The translations under genes were made by a program, and so were the position numbers. A stretch of DNA of 32,245 bases, from NCBI GenBank assembly GCA_001058355.1, contig JUUF01000069.1:1-32245 (forward strand), in the 5' to 3' direction. The stretch comes from Carnobacterium maltaromaticum. GTDB lineage: Bacteria > Bacillota > Bacilli > Lactobacillales > Aerococcaceae. The notes beneath the pieces were generated by a model. The model had not been told where the DNA came from and ran no database searches. It was given only the letters and a program-made list of their open reading frames with translations. Position 1 is the first letter of the stretch; every line of letters begins with the position of its first letter. Below are positions 7,733-15,684 of the stretch, one piece after another.

Positions 7733-8665
7733 CTAAAAATCAAGATTTTGAACTTCGAAGCCGTATTCCTGAATATGTGTTTTCAGCATATGCAAGAATC
7801 GCCCTGCTTCTTTGGATAATTTGCGTTGATCGTGTTGCAGGATTCCGAGTTCCATTGTATCTTCTACGTCCAGAGGAACCGCAACAATCTTGTCATCGTT
7901 TAGTTTGCTACTAATAATCCCTGAACTGATGGTGTATCCATTTAATCCGACCATTAAGTTAAAGATGGTCGCACGGTCACTTACCTTAATGCTCTTCTTA
8001 TGCTCCATCGTGCTGAGGATTTCCTCTGAGAAGTAGAACGAGTTTTCTTCCCCTTGTTCATAGGACAAGTAAGGGTAGTCTTCTAATTCTTCTAGAGTAA
8101 TGCTCTCTTTTTCTGCAAGTGGATTTTGCGTACTTAAGAATACGTGTGGTTGTGCCGTGAAGAGTGGCGTGAATACTAAGTTCTTTTCTTTGAATAATTT
8201 TTCCATGACTTTGCGGTTGAAATCATTCAAATACAAGACACCAATCTCGCTCTTATAGTTCGTTAAGTCTTCTAGAATGTTTTGTGTTTCCGTTTCACGA
8301 AGCGTGAATTGATATTCGTCTCCTGCTTCCTTTTGAATAAAATCAACGAAGGCATGCACCACGAACGCATAGTGTTGCGCCGATACAGAGAATGTCCGTT
8401 TCCGTTTCGTTTGTCTCTTATATTTTTCTTCCATCAAATTGACTTGGTCGAGGACTTGGCGAGCATAGACTAAAAACTCACGCCCCTCTCCCGTCAATGT
8501 AATTCCAGTATTCCCCCGTTGAAAGAGGGTAATATCCATTTCTAATTCCAACTCACGAATGGCCTTTGATAAACTTGGTTGGCTGACATATAAGTCTTTT
8601 GCGGCTTCATTCATAGAGCCTTTTTCAACGATCTTCTCAAAATAAAATAATTGTTGAATTCTCAT
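7733..8665 (-). CDS. LysR-type transcriptional regulator
   Basis: The 310-residue protein begins with a winged helix-turn-helix (about residues 1-60, with SMNEAAKDLYVSQPSLSKAI as the recognition region), followed by a linker helix and a two-lobed effector-binding domain (about residues 90-300). Family members bind T-N11-A boxes and respond to small metabolites. It lies just downstream of the EIIC-like gene on the same strand but behind a terminator and with its own promoter, so it may regulate that operon, pgcA, or a distant target. Charged and acidic composition gives no clue to the ligand. The ATG at 8665 has GGGAG upstream. Confidence 0.9.
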   Translation of the reverse strand: MRIQQLFYFEKIVEKGSMNEAAKDLYVSQPSLSKAIRELELEMDITLFQRGNTGITLTGEGREFLVYARQVLDQVNLMEEKYKRQTKRKRTFSVSAQHYAFVVHAFVDFIQKEAGDEYQFTLRETETQNILEDLTNYKSEIGVLYLNDFNRKVMEKLFKEKNLVFTPLFTAQPHVFLSTQNPLAEKESITLEELEDYPYLSYEQGEENSFYFSEEILSTMEHKKSIKVSDRATIFNLMVGLNGYTISSGIISSKLNDDKIVAVPLDVEDTMELGILQHDQRKLSKEAGRFLHMLKTHIQEYGFEVQNLDF

Positions 8666-8690
8666 CCGACCACTCCCTTCTATTACGCTT

Positions 8691-8699
8691 ATTGTACCA
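8691..8699 (-). promoter_or_regulatory. Extended -10 promoter of the LysR gene
   Basis: TGGTACAAT on the minus strand is a five-of-six -10 hexamer with the TGN extension, about 26 bases before the start codon. The -35 region is only an A/T stretch that doubles as the T-run of the preceding terminator. Confidence 0.5.
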
Positions 8700-8707
8700 T
8701 CTTCTAG

Positions 8708-8750
8708 CGAAAATAAAAATAAACTCCTCCATGCAAATGCATGAAGGAGT
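8708..8750 (-). terminator. Terminator of the panE/EIIC-like operon
   Basis: ACTCC-T-CATGC pairs with GCATG-A-GGAGT around a 4-base loop (8723-8750, one mismatch) and is followed on the minus strand by a T-rich tail (TTTATTTTTATTTT). It starts about 19 bases after the EIIC-like stop. Confidence 0.78.
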
Positions 8751-8768
8751 CGATAGGAATTACGTTGA

Positions 8769-9818
8769 TTATTCTTGGAATTTGAATACGACTGAAGAAT
8801 CGTATAATTTTAATACATTTTCAAATAAAATTTTGCTTGCAATCGCTGCTGCAATTGGAACAACGAACCATACAATAGCTGCTAAGGCAACATTCAATCC
8901 AGCATCGATAGAAGCTAACGGTCCTACCAATCCTACGATACCGAACCCTGCAGATTGTGGAGTACCACTTACTGAGAATAGCGCTACTGGAATCGCTGAA
9001 AGAATCGCTGTTGATAAACATGGAATCAAGATTACTGGATATTTGAATAAGTTAGGCATCATTAATTTCATTGCCCCTAAAGCGATGGCTAATGTTACCC
9101 CTGAGTTATTGACTTTCCATGAGTGTACTACTAATGCTACGGCTGTTGCGGCAACCCCCATAGCAGCCGCCCCGGCAGACACGCCGTTTAATTGAATCGC
9201 TAACCCAATTGCTACTGTAGAAATTGGAGAGATAATTAATGTTGCAAATGAGCAACAGATTAAAATTGACATCAAGATTGGTTGTAATGTTGTGAACTCG
9301 TTGATAACTGTACCAATAGCAGTAGTAATCATTTTAACGTGTGGTAATAATAGCAACCCGATAAAGGCAGAACCCACACCGACAACGATTGGCATTGCTA
9401 CAACGGCTGTTGAACCAAATTTATCTTTGATCAGCATTAACATTCCAACAGCGATACCAGCAGTGACCATTGTATTAATTAAGTCCCCTGTACCAGCACC
9501 AACATATTTTTGAAGTTCTGCATTATACGTAACAACCCCACTGGCTACGAAGCAGGCACCCGCTACGACCATCATTTGCATTGGCTTGAAGCCGAATTGT
9601 AATCCGATTAAGCCCCCGATAATGAGTGGTGTTGCTAATTGGAAAATAACCGCGATTTGTGTAATTGTTACTGCGATTGGATATTGACTAAAATATTTTA
9701 AAATTGCTGAAAGAACGGCATTTGGAATCAGTCCGACGATAACCCCGAGAGCTGTCCCTGCTAAGATTTTATTGATAAAAACTGAAGCCGTCATTTTTGG
9801 TTGTGCTTGTGCTTCCAT
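8769..9818 (-). CDS. PTS EIIC-like membrane transporter (EIIC_2 family)
   Basis: The 349-residue protein is almost entirely hydrophobic, with about nine to ten membrane segments rich in Gly, Ala, Ile and Val. Its style (the LAGTALGVIVGLIPNAVLSA opening and loops such as VHSWKVNNSG and SGTPQSAGFG) fits the PTS_EIIC_2 family, in which an EIIC-like channel exists without fused EIIA or EIIB domains. No EIIA, EIIB or phosphorylation-site protein is encoded near it, so phosphotransfer-driven sugar uptake is uncertain; some relatives are annotated as toxin regulators without good evidence. It starts 25 bases after the panE stop with AGAGGGGG as ribosome site and no promoter between, so the two form an operon. 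A role in moving a 2-oxo or 2-hydroxy acid handled by the reductase is my inference from the context. Confidence 0.82.
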   Translation of the reverse strand: MEAQAQPKMTASVFINKILAGTALGVIVGLIPNAVLSAILKYFSQYPIAVTITQIAVIFQLATPLIIGGLIGLQFGFKPMQMMVVAGACFVASGVVTYNAELQKYVGAGTGDLINTMVTAGIAVGMLMLIKDKFGSTAVVAMPIVVGVGSAFIGLLLLPHVKMITTAIGTVINEFTTLQPILMSILICCSFATLIISPISTVAIGLAIQLNGVSAGAAAMGVAATAVALVVHSWKVNNSGVTLAIALGAMKLMMPNLFKYPVILIPCLSTAILSAIPVALFSVSGTPQSAGFGIVGLVGPLASIDAGLNVALAAIVWFVVPIAAAIASKILFENVLKLYDSSVVFKFQE

Positions 9819-9843
9819 AGTGTTTTCCCCCTCTTACTGTGAG

Positions 9844-10791
9844 CTATTTTGCTCCAAGAATTTGTTCTTTACAGTGAACCAATGCTGTTAAAAAGGCGCA
9901 ATACGGTGTTGGAACGCCATATTTTTCACCTTTACGCACCACCGCTCCATTGATATAGTCGATCTCTGTTAAACGATTGTTTTCATTTAAATCTTGATAC
10001 ATCGATGGGTGATGAAGCCCAATTGTTTCACGATTATAACAATTATTTTCAATAAAATCTACAATTTCTGAAACATTTAACAGAATGTTTTCATTTTTTG
10101 CAACTTCTGAAAATTCTTTCACAATATTTTCAACTATCATATGAGCCGGCGTTGTAGAACCAAATTCATACATATTACTCATCAAGATAGTACACAGTCC
10201 GTTCATCGTTCCATTCACACATGCTTTCTTATAAATGGCGAATAGAATATTTTCAGAATAGCTTGCATTCAATCCTCCACTATTCAAAACTTTCACGATT
10301 TCTTCGGCATTGGCTTGCGCTTTTGGTGTATCCACCAAGTTCTTCAAGGCGACTGTTCCACTACCAAAGAGTTTCACGCGGCCAGGGCCTTCCATTCCAG
10401 CAGTCCACATCGTGTTCCCAATAAAGATATCTTCTTTTGGAACAAACTGTTCAATCACTTCTTCATGCCCGATTCCATTGAGTAAGCATAGCACTTTTGT
10501 TTCATCATGAATGACTGGTTTCAAGTCTGTAAGCATGCTTTCTAGTTGCATCGCTTTTGTAAATAAAATGATGAGGTCACTCGTCATTTCTTCTGTGACT
10601 TCACTTTGAAGCACAGCTGGCAACTTCACAACGACTTCTTCTCCATTATAGTTTGCCTTGAGCCCCTCTTTTTGGATGGCGTCCACATGATCTTTCCATC
10701 CATCCACTAGAAGCACTTCATGCCCTGCTTGATGGAGCATTAACCCAAAGCGACTTCCCATGGCGCCAGCACCTGCAATTGTAATTTTCAT
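9844..10791 (-). CDS. panE: 2-dehydropantoate 2-reductase family protein
   Basis: The family reduces ketopantoate to pantoate with NADPH in pantothenate synthesis. The 315-residue protein has the dinucleotide-binding GAGAMG (7-12), the catalytic lysine in IYKKACVNG (188 or 189) and the acidic residue in RLTEIDYING (Glu276), so it should be an active reductase. The substrate is less sure: the Lactococcus lactis enzyme called PanE is a D-2-hydroxyacid dehydrogenase acting on branched-chain 2-oxo acids, and no panB, panC or panD is present here. GGAGG lies 7 bases before the ATG. It heads an operon with the EIIC-like gene and is divergent from a LysR-type regulator that very likely controls it. 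Confidence 0.85.
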   Translation of the reverse strand: MKITIAGAGAMGSRFGLMLHQAGHEVLLVDGWKDHVDAIQKEGLKANYNGEEVVVKLPAVLQSEVTEEMTSDLIILFTKAMQLESMLTDLKPVIHDETKVLCLLNGIGHEEVIEQFVPKEDIFIGNTMWTAGMEGPGRVKLFGSGTVALKNLVDTPKAQANAEEIVKVLNSGGLNASYSENILFAIYKKACVNGTMNGLCTILMSNMYEFGSTTPAHMIVENIVKEFSEVAKNENILLNVSEIVDFIENNCYNRETIGLHHPSMYQDLNENNRLTEIDYINGAVVRKGEKYGVPTPYCAFLTALVHCKEQILGAK

Positions 10792-10822
10792 CGTAATTCC
10801 TCCTTTATGTTTTAAAAACCTT

Positions 10823-10852
10823 ATTGTTTCCGTCTTTATTCTTTGTTACAAT
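10823..10852. promoter_or_regulatory. Mirrored divergent promoters of panE and the LysR gene
   Basis: On the plus strand TTGTTT (10824-10829) and TACAAT (10847-10852) are 17 bases apart and lead to the LysR gene. On the minus strand TTGTAA (10846-10851) and AACAAT (10823-10828), again 17 bases apart, lead to panE. Thus each promoter's -35 occupies nearly the same bases as the other's -10. The two start sites cannot easily be used at the same time. Confidence 0.55.
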
Positions 10853-10864
10853 TATTGTGTAACA
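10844..10864. promoter_or_regulatory. Perfect palindrome, likely LysR operator
   Basis: TGTTACA-N7-TGTAACA is a perfect 7-base inverted repeat containing T-N11-A geometry, the usual LysR-family binding pattern. It covers the LysR gene's -10 and start point and the panE -35, so binding could repress the regulator's own gene while controlling panE. Confidence 0.65.
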
Positions 10865-10892
10865 GTTCACTTAAAAGAATAGGAGATGCCCA

Positions 10893-11780
10893 ATGGATAT
10901 TAAACACCTACACTACTTTATTAGTATCGTTGACCATGGCGGATATTCCAATGCCGCTCGTAGCTTATTCATTACGCAACCGACCCTTTCTCAAACCATT
11001 AAAAAATTAGAATCCGAATTACATACTCCGCTTTTTATTCAGCAAACTAACAATAGTATTCGACTGACTGAAGCTGGACAGCTCTTATACGATAATGGTA
11101 AGAAAATCATTTCTCTAATGGAAGGGACTGTGGCTCAAATTCATGATCTCAATCAGCCTCAAAAAGAAACGATTCGAATTGGGCTACCGACACTTTTTGC
11201 AATCAAATTAATGCCTGAGTTCTCGCGTTTTATGATGTCTCATCCTTCGATTCACTTAACGATGGTACAAGGCGGTTCGCGTGAGCTTCAAAACGCTCTT
11301 GTAAACGAAGAAATCGACCTCGGTGTTCTCTCTTTTCCAAAGATTGAGTCCGACATTGTGATTGAACCATTTCAGCAAAACTTCGTAGGTTATCACGCAA
11401 GTCTTGTCGTTCCAAAAGGACACCCATTGGCTACCAGAGACTCCGTCACCTTCGAAGACTTAAAGGGTGAACGTTTCAGCACGTTGTCTAAACACTTTAT
11501 GCTTGGTAAGTTATTACATCAACGCTCAAGACATTTTGGCTTTGAACCGAATATTGTTTATGTGGACGATAACTGGGAAGTACTCCTTGCCAGTCTTGCA
11601 ACGTTTAACTCCGTCTGCATCATGGCTTTAGAGTATAAAGAATTTTACCCAGACGACAATCTTATTTGGATTCCACTGTTGGATAAAAATGGATTCTTCC
11701 CTATCGGAGTCGCTTATCGTCCAAACGAAAAATATTCGCAAAACATCTTAGAACTCATTGAATTATTACGAACTTTATAA
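10893..11780 (+). CDS. LysR-type regulator divergent from panE
   Basis: The 295-residue protein has the family's N-terminal helix-turn-helix (MDIKHLHYFISIV, then GYSNAARSLFITQPTLSQTI), the linker helix to about residue 90 and a periplasmic-binding-protein-like effector domain with typical blocks (RIGLP, DLGVLSFP, ASLVVPKGHPL). It is the only plus-strand gene of the window. AGGAG lies 7 bases before the ATG. Divergence from the panE/EIIC-like operon with a shared palindrome makes control of that operon the best guess; the inducer may be the reductase's substrate. A bidirectional terminator follows its stop codon. Confidence 0.93.
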   Translation: MDIKHLHYFISIVDHGGYSNAARSLFITQPTLSQTIKKLESELHTPLFIQQTNNSIRLTEAGQLLYDNGKKIISLMEGTVAQIHDLNQPQKETIRIGLPTLFAIKLMPEFSRFMMSHPSIHLTMVQGGSRELQNALVNEEIDLGVLSFPKIESDIVIEPFQQNFVGYHASLVVPKGHPLATRDSVTFEDLKGERFSTLSKHFMLGKLLHQRSRHFGFEPNIVYVDDNWEVLLASLATFNSVCIMALEYKEFYPDDNLIWIPLLDKNGFFPIGVAYRPNEKYSQNILELIELLRTL

Positions 11781-11870
11781 GGATTCCTCTGTTTTCATTG
11801 TACCCTCCTTGTGAAGTTTTTACCAATTGAATTTTCTTATAGTTGTATTAGTTTTTCTTATAGAACAATA

Positions 11871-11914
11871 AAAAAGGAACGAACTCTTCTCAAAGTTCGT
11901 TCCTTATATTTTTT
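11871..11914. terminator. Bidirectional terminator between the LysR gene and pepS
   Basis: A 12-base stem AAGGAACGAACT/AGTTCGTTCCTT (11874-11885 with 11894-11905) has T-rich tails on both strands. It ends the plus-strand LysR gene and the minus-strand pepS transcript that converge here. Confidence 0.88.
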
Positions 11915-11925
11915 AATTCATTGAA

Positions 11926-13170
11926 CTAGATAGCCCAGTCTCCGTTGCGGAAGATTGGAACAACCGTACCGTCTTCACGGATACCGTCAACGTTCATTTC
12001 TGGTCCACCGATCATGAAGTCCACGTGAACATCAGCACGGTTTAATCCAGCTTCTCTTAATTCTTCTTCAGTTTCGAAGTTTTCTCCACCTTTAACGCTT
12101 GTTGCATAAGCAGAACCAATTGCTAAGTGGTTTGATGCATTTTCATCGAATAATGTGTTGAAGAATGTAATTCCTGATTGTGAGATTGGTGATGGGTCGC
12201 TTACTAACGCAACTTCACCTAATCCACGAGCACCATTGTTTTCGAATACTAAGTCTTTCATTACTTGGTCGCCTTTTTCAGCAGATACTTCTGTGATTTG
12301 ACCGTCTTTGAAAGTCACTTTAATGCCTTCGATAATGTTTCCGTTGTAACTTAATGGTTTTGTACTTGATACGTATCCATCAGCTACGCGGAAATCTGGA
12401 GCTGAGAAGACTTCTTCTGTTGGCATGTTTGCGATGAAGTGTTCTCCTTGAGCGTTCAAGCTTCCAGCACTTTCCCAAACATGGTTTTTAGGCATTCCTA
12501 GGGTTAAGTCAGTTCCTGGTGCAGTGTAGTGTAATTTCACGAATTGTTCTTTGTTTAAGATAGAAGCTTTCGCATCTAATTTTTCTTCGTGTTCTTTCCA
12601 TGCTGCCACTGGATCATCAGCATAAACACGGCAAGTTTTGAAGATTTGATCCCATAATAAATCTACTGCTTCTTCTTCAGTTGCTGCATTAGGGAATACT
12701 TTCTTCGCCCATTCTTTACCAGCTGCTGCTGCTACAGTCCAGCTCACTTTGTTGGCTTGTGTTGCTGTACGTAATGGTTTTAATGCAAGGCTTAATGCTT
12801 TTGTTGATTTTTGAAGACGTTCTGCTGACACTCCAGCAAATGCATCTGGATCTGCTGAGCGAACGTTTAAGCGGCTTGCTTTCTTCTCTAATAAGTAGTT
12901 CATCTCTGCTACACGGTATTCTGTAACGTTTGTGATACGGTCTTCTGCAGCGTGTAATAAGCGTTCACGGCCTACGAAATCGTCTGCCCATGATACGATT
13001 ACTTCGCTTGCTCCGTGTGCGTATGCTTCTTTTACTAATAAACGAGCTAAAGGTGCTTGGTCTACGTCAATCACAATATTCACTGTATGACCTGGTTGCA
13101 CGTTAATCCCAGTTGAGATTAATAATTTAGCGTATTTTTCTAAGTTTTTGTCGAAATCTTTTAATACCAT
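11926..13170 (-). CDS. pepS: Aminopeptidase PepS (M29 family)
   Basis: A two-metal cytoplasmic aminopeptidase that trims N-terminal residues from peptides, supplying amino acids. The 414-residue length equals that of streptococcal PepS and Thermus AmpS-type enzymes. Metal and catalytic residues line up with that family: Glu253 in PTEEVF, Glu319 in RGLGEVAL, His348 and Tyr355 in NHLAIGSAY, and His382 and Asp384 in VHVDFMIGG. There is no signal peptide. AAGGAG lies before the ATG. It follows truA's upstream neighbour order only by position: truA starts upstream of nothing else here, being encoded right after pepS in coordinates but before none in transcription; in transcription terms truA comes first, 44 bases ahead of pepS, and no terminator separates them. 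The shared terminator with the LysR gene ends it. Confidence 0.94.
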   Translation of the reverse strand: MVLKDFDKNLEKYAKLLISTGINVQPGHTVNIVIDVDQAPLARLLVKEAYAHGASEVIVSWADDFVGRERLLHAAEDRITNVTEYRVAEMNYLLEKKASRLNVRSADPDAFAGVSAERLQKSTKALSLALKPLRTATQANKVSWTVAAAAGKEWAKKVFPNAATEEEAVDLLWDQIFKTCRVYADDPVAAWKEHEEKLDAKASILNKEQFVKLHYTAPGTDLTLGMPKNHVWESAGSLNAQGEHFIANMPTEEVFSAPDFRVADGYVSSTKPLSYNGNIIEGIKVTFKDGQITEVSAEKGDQVMKDLVFENNGARGLGEVALVSDPSPISQSGITFFNTLFDENASNHLAIGSAYATSVKGGENFETEEELREAGLNRADVHVDFMIGGPEMNVDGIREDGTVVPIFRNGDWAI

Positions 13171-13214
13171 ATTGACACTCCTTTTAATATAACTACTTTC
13201 ATCCTATCATATTT

Positions 13215-13964
13215 CTAGTCGAAATTCTTATAAAACACTTCATCTAGGTATAAACCATGAGCAGGAGCTGTTGGTCCTGCCGCATTTCGATCTATCGCTT
13301 CTAGAATTTGCTTCATCTCTTCCACTTCACGTAATCCGTCTCCAATTTGAAGCGCCGTTCCAACTAAAATGCGAACCATATTGTAAAGGAAACCTTTACC
13401 CTCAAAAGTGAAAATTAATTCATCACCGTTTCTCTTCACTTCTGCTTTCGTCACAACGCGAACTTTGGAGTCTTTATCGCTTTTTGTCGAACAAAAACTT
13501 GTAAAATCATGTTCTCCAATCACTGCTTCAAAAGCCTTGTTGATGCGGTCTACATCCGTTTTGAATGGGTGATGCAGCTCATACTGACGACGAAACGGGC
13601 TCTGTATAGCAGCAGTCGTTACTTTATAGATGTATCGTTTCCCTGTCACACTATAGCGCGCGTGGAAGTCTTCTGACACTGCCTCGGCCGAGACAATCCG
13701 AATTGACGTCGGTAATAAACTATTCATCGCACGAACAAGAGATACTGCTTCGATAGCTTTGGGATAGTCGATATGAACGACTTGTCCATTGGCATGCACC
13801 CCAGAGTCTGTACGACCAGAGCCACTAACAGGAATATATTGGCCCTTTGTCATCTTCTTCAGCGCTTTATTCAGTTCTGCTTGAATGCTATTCCCATTCT
13901 CTTGCACTTGAAATCCAACATACGGCGTACCATCATATTGAATGACGAGTTTATATCGCTGCAT
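13215..13964 (-). CDS. truA: tRNA pseudouridine(38-40) synthase TruA
   Basis: TruA isomerises uridines 38-40 of the tRNA anticodon stem-loop to pseudouridine. The 249-residue protein has the family opening (LVIQYDGTPYVGFQVQ) and the catalytic aspartate in GSGRTDSGVHA (Asp53), followed by RYIYKV and the C-terminal VRILVGTAL segment. I start at ATG 13964, 7 bases after GAAGGG; the open frame to 13997 would extend into a terminator stem and is not credible. Gene order ecfA1-ecfA2-ecfT-truA is widely kept in Firmicutes. Unusually, a terminator-like hairpin stands between ecfT and truA, ending about 20 bases before the start, with no obvious separate promoter, so truA may depend on readthrough. 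Confidence 0.95.
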   Translation of the reverse strand: MQRYKLVIQYDGTPYVGFQVQENGNSIQAELNKALKKMTKGQYIPVSGSGRTDSGVHANGQVVHIDYPKAIEAVSLVRAMNSLLPTSIRIVSAEAVSEDFHARYSVTGKRYIYKVTTAAIQSPFRRQYELHHPFKTDVDRINKAFEAVIGEHDFTSFCSTKSDKDSKVRVVTKAEVKRNGDELIFTFEGKGFLYNMVRILVGTALQIGDGLREVEEMKQILEAIDRNAAGPTAPAHGLYLDEVFYKNFD

Positions 13965-13979
13965 CCTTTTCCCTTCTTT

Positions 13980-14010
13980 CAAAAAAGAGCTTGACAAGTC
14001 AAGCTCCTTA
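13980..14010 (-). terminator. Terminator-like hairpin between ecfT and truA
   Basis: A perfect palindrome GAGCTTGAC-N2-GTCAAGCTC (13987-14006; the real loop would be about 6 bases) is followed on the minus strand by six T. It lies within 10 bases after the ecfT stop and immediately before the truA ribosome site, so it should lower truA expression relative to the ecf genes. Confidence 0.75.
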
Positions 14011-14015
14011 TTTTT

Positions 14016-14813
14016 TTATGCTTTTAATACAAATAATAAAATCGTTACGGCCACAAGTGATAATCCCGCAATGGCATCACGCATTTCATAGTTTAGAACA
14101 CGGTACTTACTGCGTCCGTCTCCGCCTTGGTATCCACGTGCTTCCATGGCTGTTGCCAAGTCTTCGGCACGGTTTAATGAACTAACAAACAGCGGAATTA
14201 AGATTGGGATAATCGCCTTCATTTGTTCGAAGAGATTTCCTTCTCCAAAATCAACCCCACGAGCTCGTTGCGCGTTCATAATTTTTTGTGCTTCGTCCAT
14301 TAATGTTGGTACAAAACGTAGTGCAATAGATAACATTAACGCCACTTCATGCACTGGGAATTTCACAACCGCTAATGGTTTCATCACTGCTTCAATCGCA
14401 TCCGTTAATTGTAGTGGTGCGGTTGTCAGTGTTAATAGCGTTGAGAACGAGATGATTAATACGAATCGTAAGAAGATGAATACCGCATTAATAATCCCCT
14501 CAGATGTTACTTGAATGAATCCCCATTGGAAGTAGACGTCTCCACCGCTTGTAAACAAGATTTGGAGTGCTACTGTAAATAGAATCACCCAAATTAACGG
14601 TTTAATCCCTTTCCAGAAGAACCCTAATGGAATCTTGGATAAGAGTAATGCAATCAGCGTATAAGCAATTAATAAGCCATAGGTCACCCAGTTATTCGCT
14701 AAGAAGATGACTAACACGAATGCAAAAGTTCCAATTAATTTAGTTCTTGGATCGAGTTTATGAATCCATGAATCGCCTTGTAAGTAGCGACCTAAAATAA
14801 GTTTATCGAGCAC
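14016..14813 (-). CDS. ecfT: ECF transporter T component EcfT
   Basis: EcfT is the membrane coupling subunit of group II energy-coupling-factor transporters; it links the two ATPases to exchangeable vitamin-binding S proteins encoded elsewhere. The 265-residue protein shows about five to six hydrophobic segments and both Ala-Arg-Gly coupling motifs, AQRARG (Arg185) and MEARG (Arg225), which dock in the ATPase grooves. The GTG at 14813 is the likely start, as GGAGG lies 8 bases before it and the protein then begins with LDKLILGRYLQGDSWIHKLD as in homologues. It overlaps the end of ecfA2 by 11 bases, which implies coupled translation. The longer frame from 14846 would contain the ribosome site. 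Confidence 0.95.
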   Translation of the reverse strand: MLDKLILGRYLQGDSWIHKLDPRTKLIGTFAFVLVIFLANNWVTYGLLIAYTLIALLLSKIPLGFFWKGIKPLIWVILFTVALQILFTSGGDVYFQWGFIQVTSEGIINAVFIFLRFVLIISFSTLLTLTTAPLQLTDAIEAVMKPLAVVKFPVHEVALMLSIALRFVPTLMDEAQKIMNAQRARGVDFGEGNLFEQMKAIIPILIPLFVSSLNRAEDLATAMEARGYQGGDGRSKYRVLNYEMRDAIAGLSLVAVTILLFVLKA

Positions 14814-15684
14814 TTGTGTCACCTCCGTTTTTCGAATGTGAAACAAGTAAGTCTGCTAAAGCTTCCAAGTTCATTGGACGAGCGTCTGTTTGGAATCCTT
14901 TTGCTTTTAGCTTTTCGACAAATTGAACAGTCGAAGGCAAGCCTAGTTGTTTTTCTTGTAACCAAGCAGCATCTGCAAATACTTCTTCAGGTGTTCCTGT
15001 TTTTACCACCGTTCCCTTTTCACACACAATCACGTAATCCGCATAATCGCTAACATCATTCATTTGGTGTGTTACAAGGACGATTGTAATGCCTTTTTCG
15101 CGTTGGAGTTGCGCAAACATCTCCATCATCTCAAAGCGACCTTTAGGATCTAATCCTGCTGTCGGTTCGTCTAAGACTAAGACTTCTGGTTGCATCGCTA
15201 ACACGCCAGCAATCGCTACACGTCGCATTTGTCCTCCAGATAAATCGAATGGCGACTTATGTAAAACCTCTTCAGGAAGTCCCACAATTTTTAGTGTTTC
15301 TTTGGCTAGCTGATTCGCCTCTTCTTCACTTGCTCCGAAGTTCTTTGGTCCAAAAGCAATATCTTTTTCAACCGTTTCTTCGAAGAGTTGTGATTCCGGA
15401 AACTGGAATACGATACCGACTTTTTGGCGCAGTGGTTTCAAGTCTTTATTGCTCGTTTCAGAATCTACTACGCGATCCCCAAGTTCCACCGTACCCGATG
15501 TTGGTTTCAGTAACGCGTTTAAGTGTTGTAAAATAGTTGATTTCCCAGAGCCTGTATGTCCGATAATAGCCGTGTACTTTCCTGATGGAATATTGAAGTT
15601 TACGTCGAATAAAGCACGTGTTTCAAAAGGTGTGTTTGCTTGGTATGCGAAATTTACTTCGTTAAAACGGATGTCCATAACCAT
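14803..15684 (-). CDS. ecfA2: ECF transporter ATPase EcfA2
   Basis: The second ATP-binding subunit of the ECF module powers uptake of vitamins and related nutrients. In 293 residues it has Walker A GHTGSGKST (42-50), the Q-loop region FQFPESQLF, the signature LSGGQ (148-152), Walker B VLVLDEPTAGLDP (168-180) and the switch histidine in LVTHQM. The start overlaps the end of ecfA1 by 31 bases. ATG 15684 has AAGGG 8 bases upstream; ATG 15678, two codons later, matches homologues (MDIRF) and is an alternative. Order and overlaps place it in the ecfA1-ecfA2-ecfT operon. Confidence 0.95.
   Translation of the reverse strand: MVMDIRFNEVNFAYQANTPFETRALFDVNFNIPSGKYTAIIGHTGSGKSTILQHLNALLKPTSGTVELGDRVVDSETSNKDLKPLRQKVGIVFQFPESQLFEETVEKDIAFGPKNFGASEEEANQLAKETLKIVGLPEEVLHKSPFDLSGGQMRRVAIAGVLAMQPEVLVLDEPTAGLDPKGRFEMMEMFAQLQREKGITIVLVTHQMNDVSDYADYVIVCEKGTVVKTGTPEEVFADAAWLQEKQLGLPSTVQFVEKLKAKGFQTDARPMNLEALADLLVSHSKNGGDTSAR

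Noticed and set aside
8692-9195. 167-codon open frame on the plus strand
   Set aside because: It lies opposite the EIIC-like gene and its terminator; the composition mirrors the hydrophobic codons of that gene and no ribosome site precedes it.
14146-14514. 122-codon plus-strand frame
   Set aside because: It is antisense to ecfT, with composition explained by the real gene; no initiation signal.
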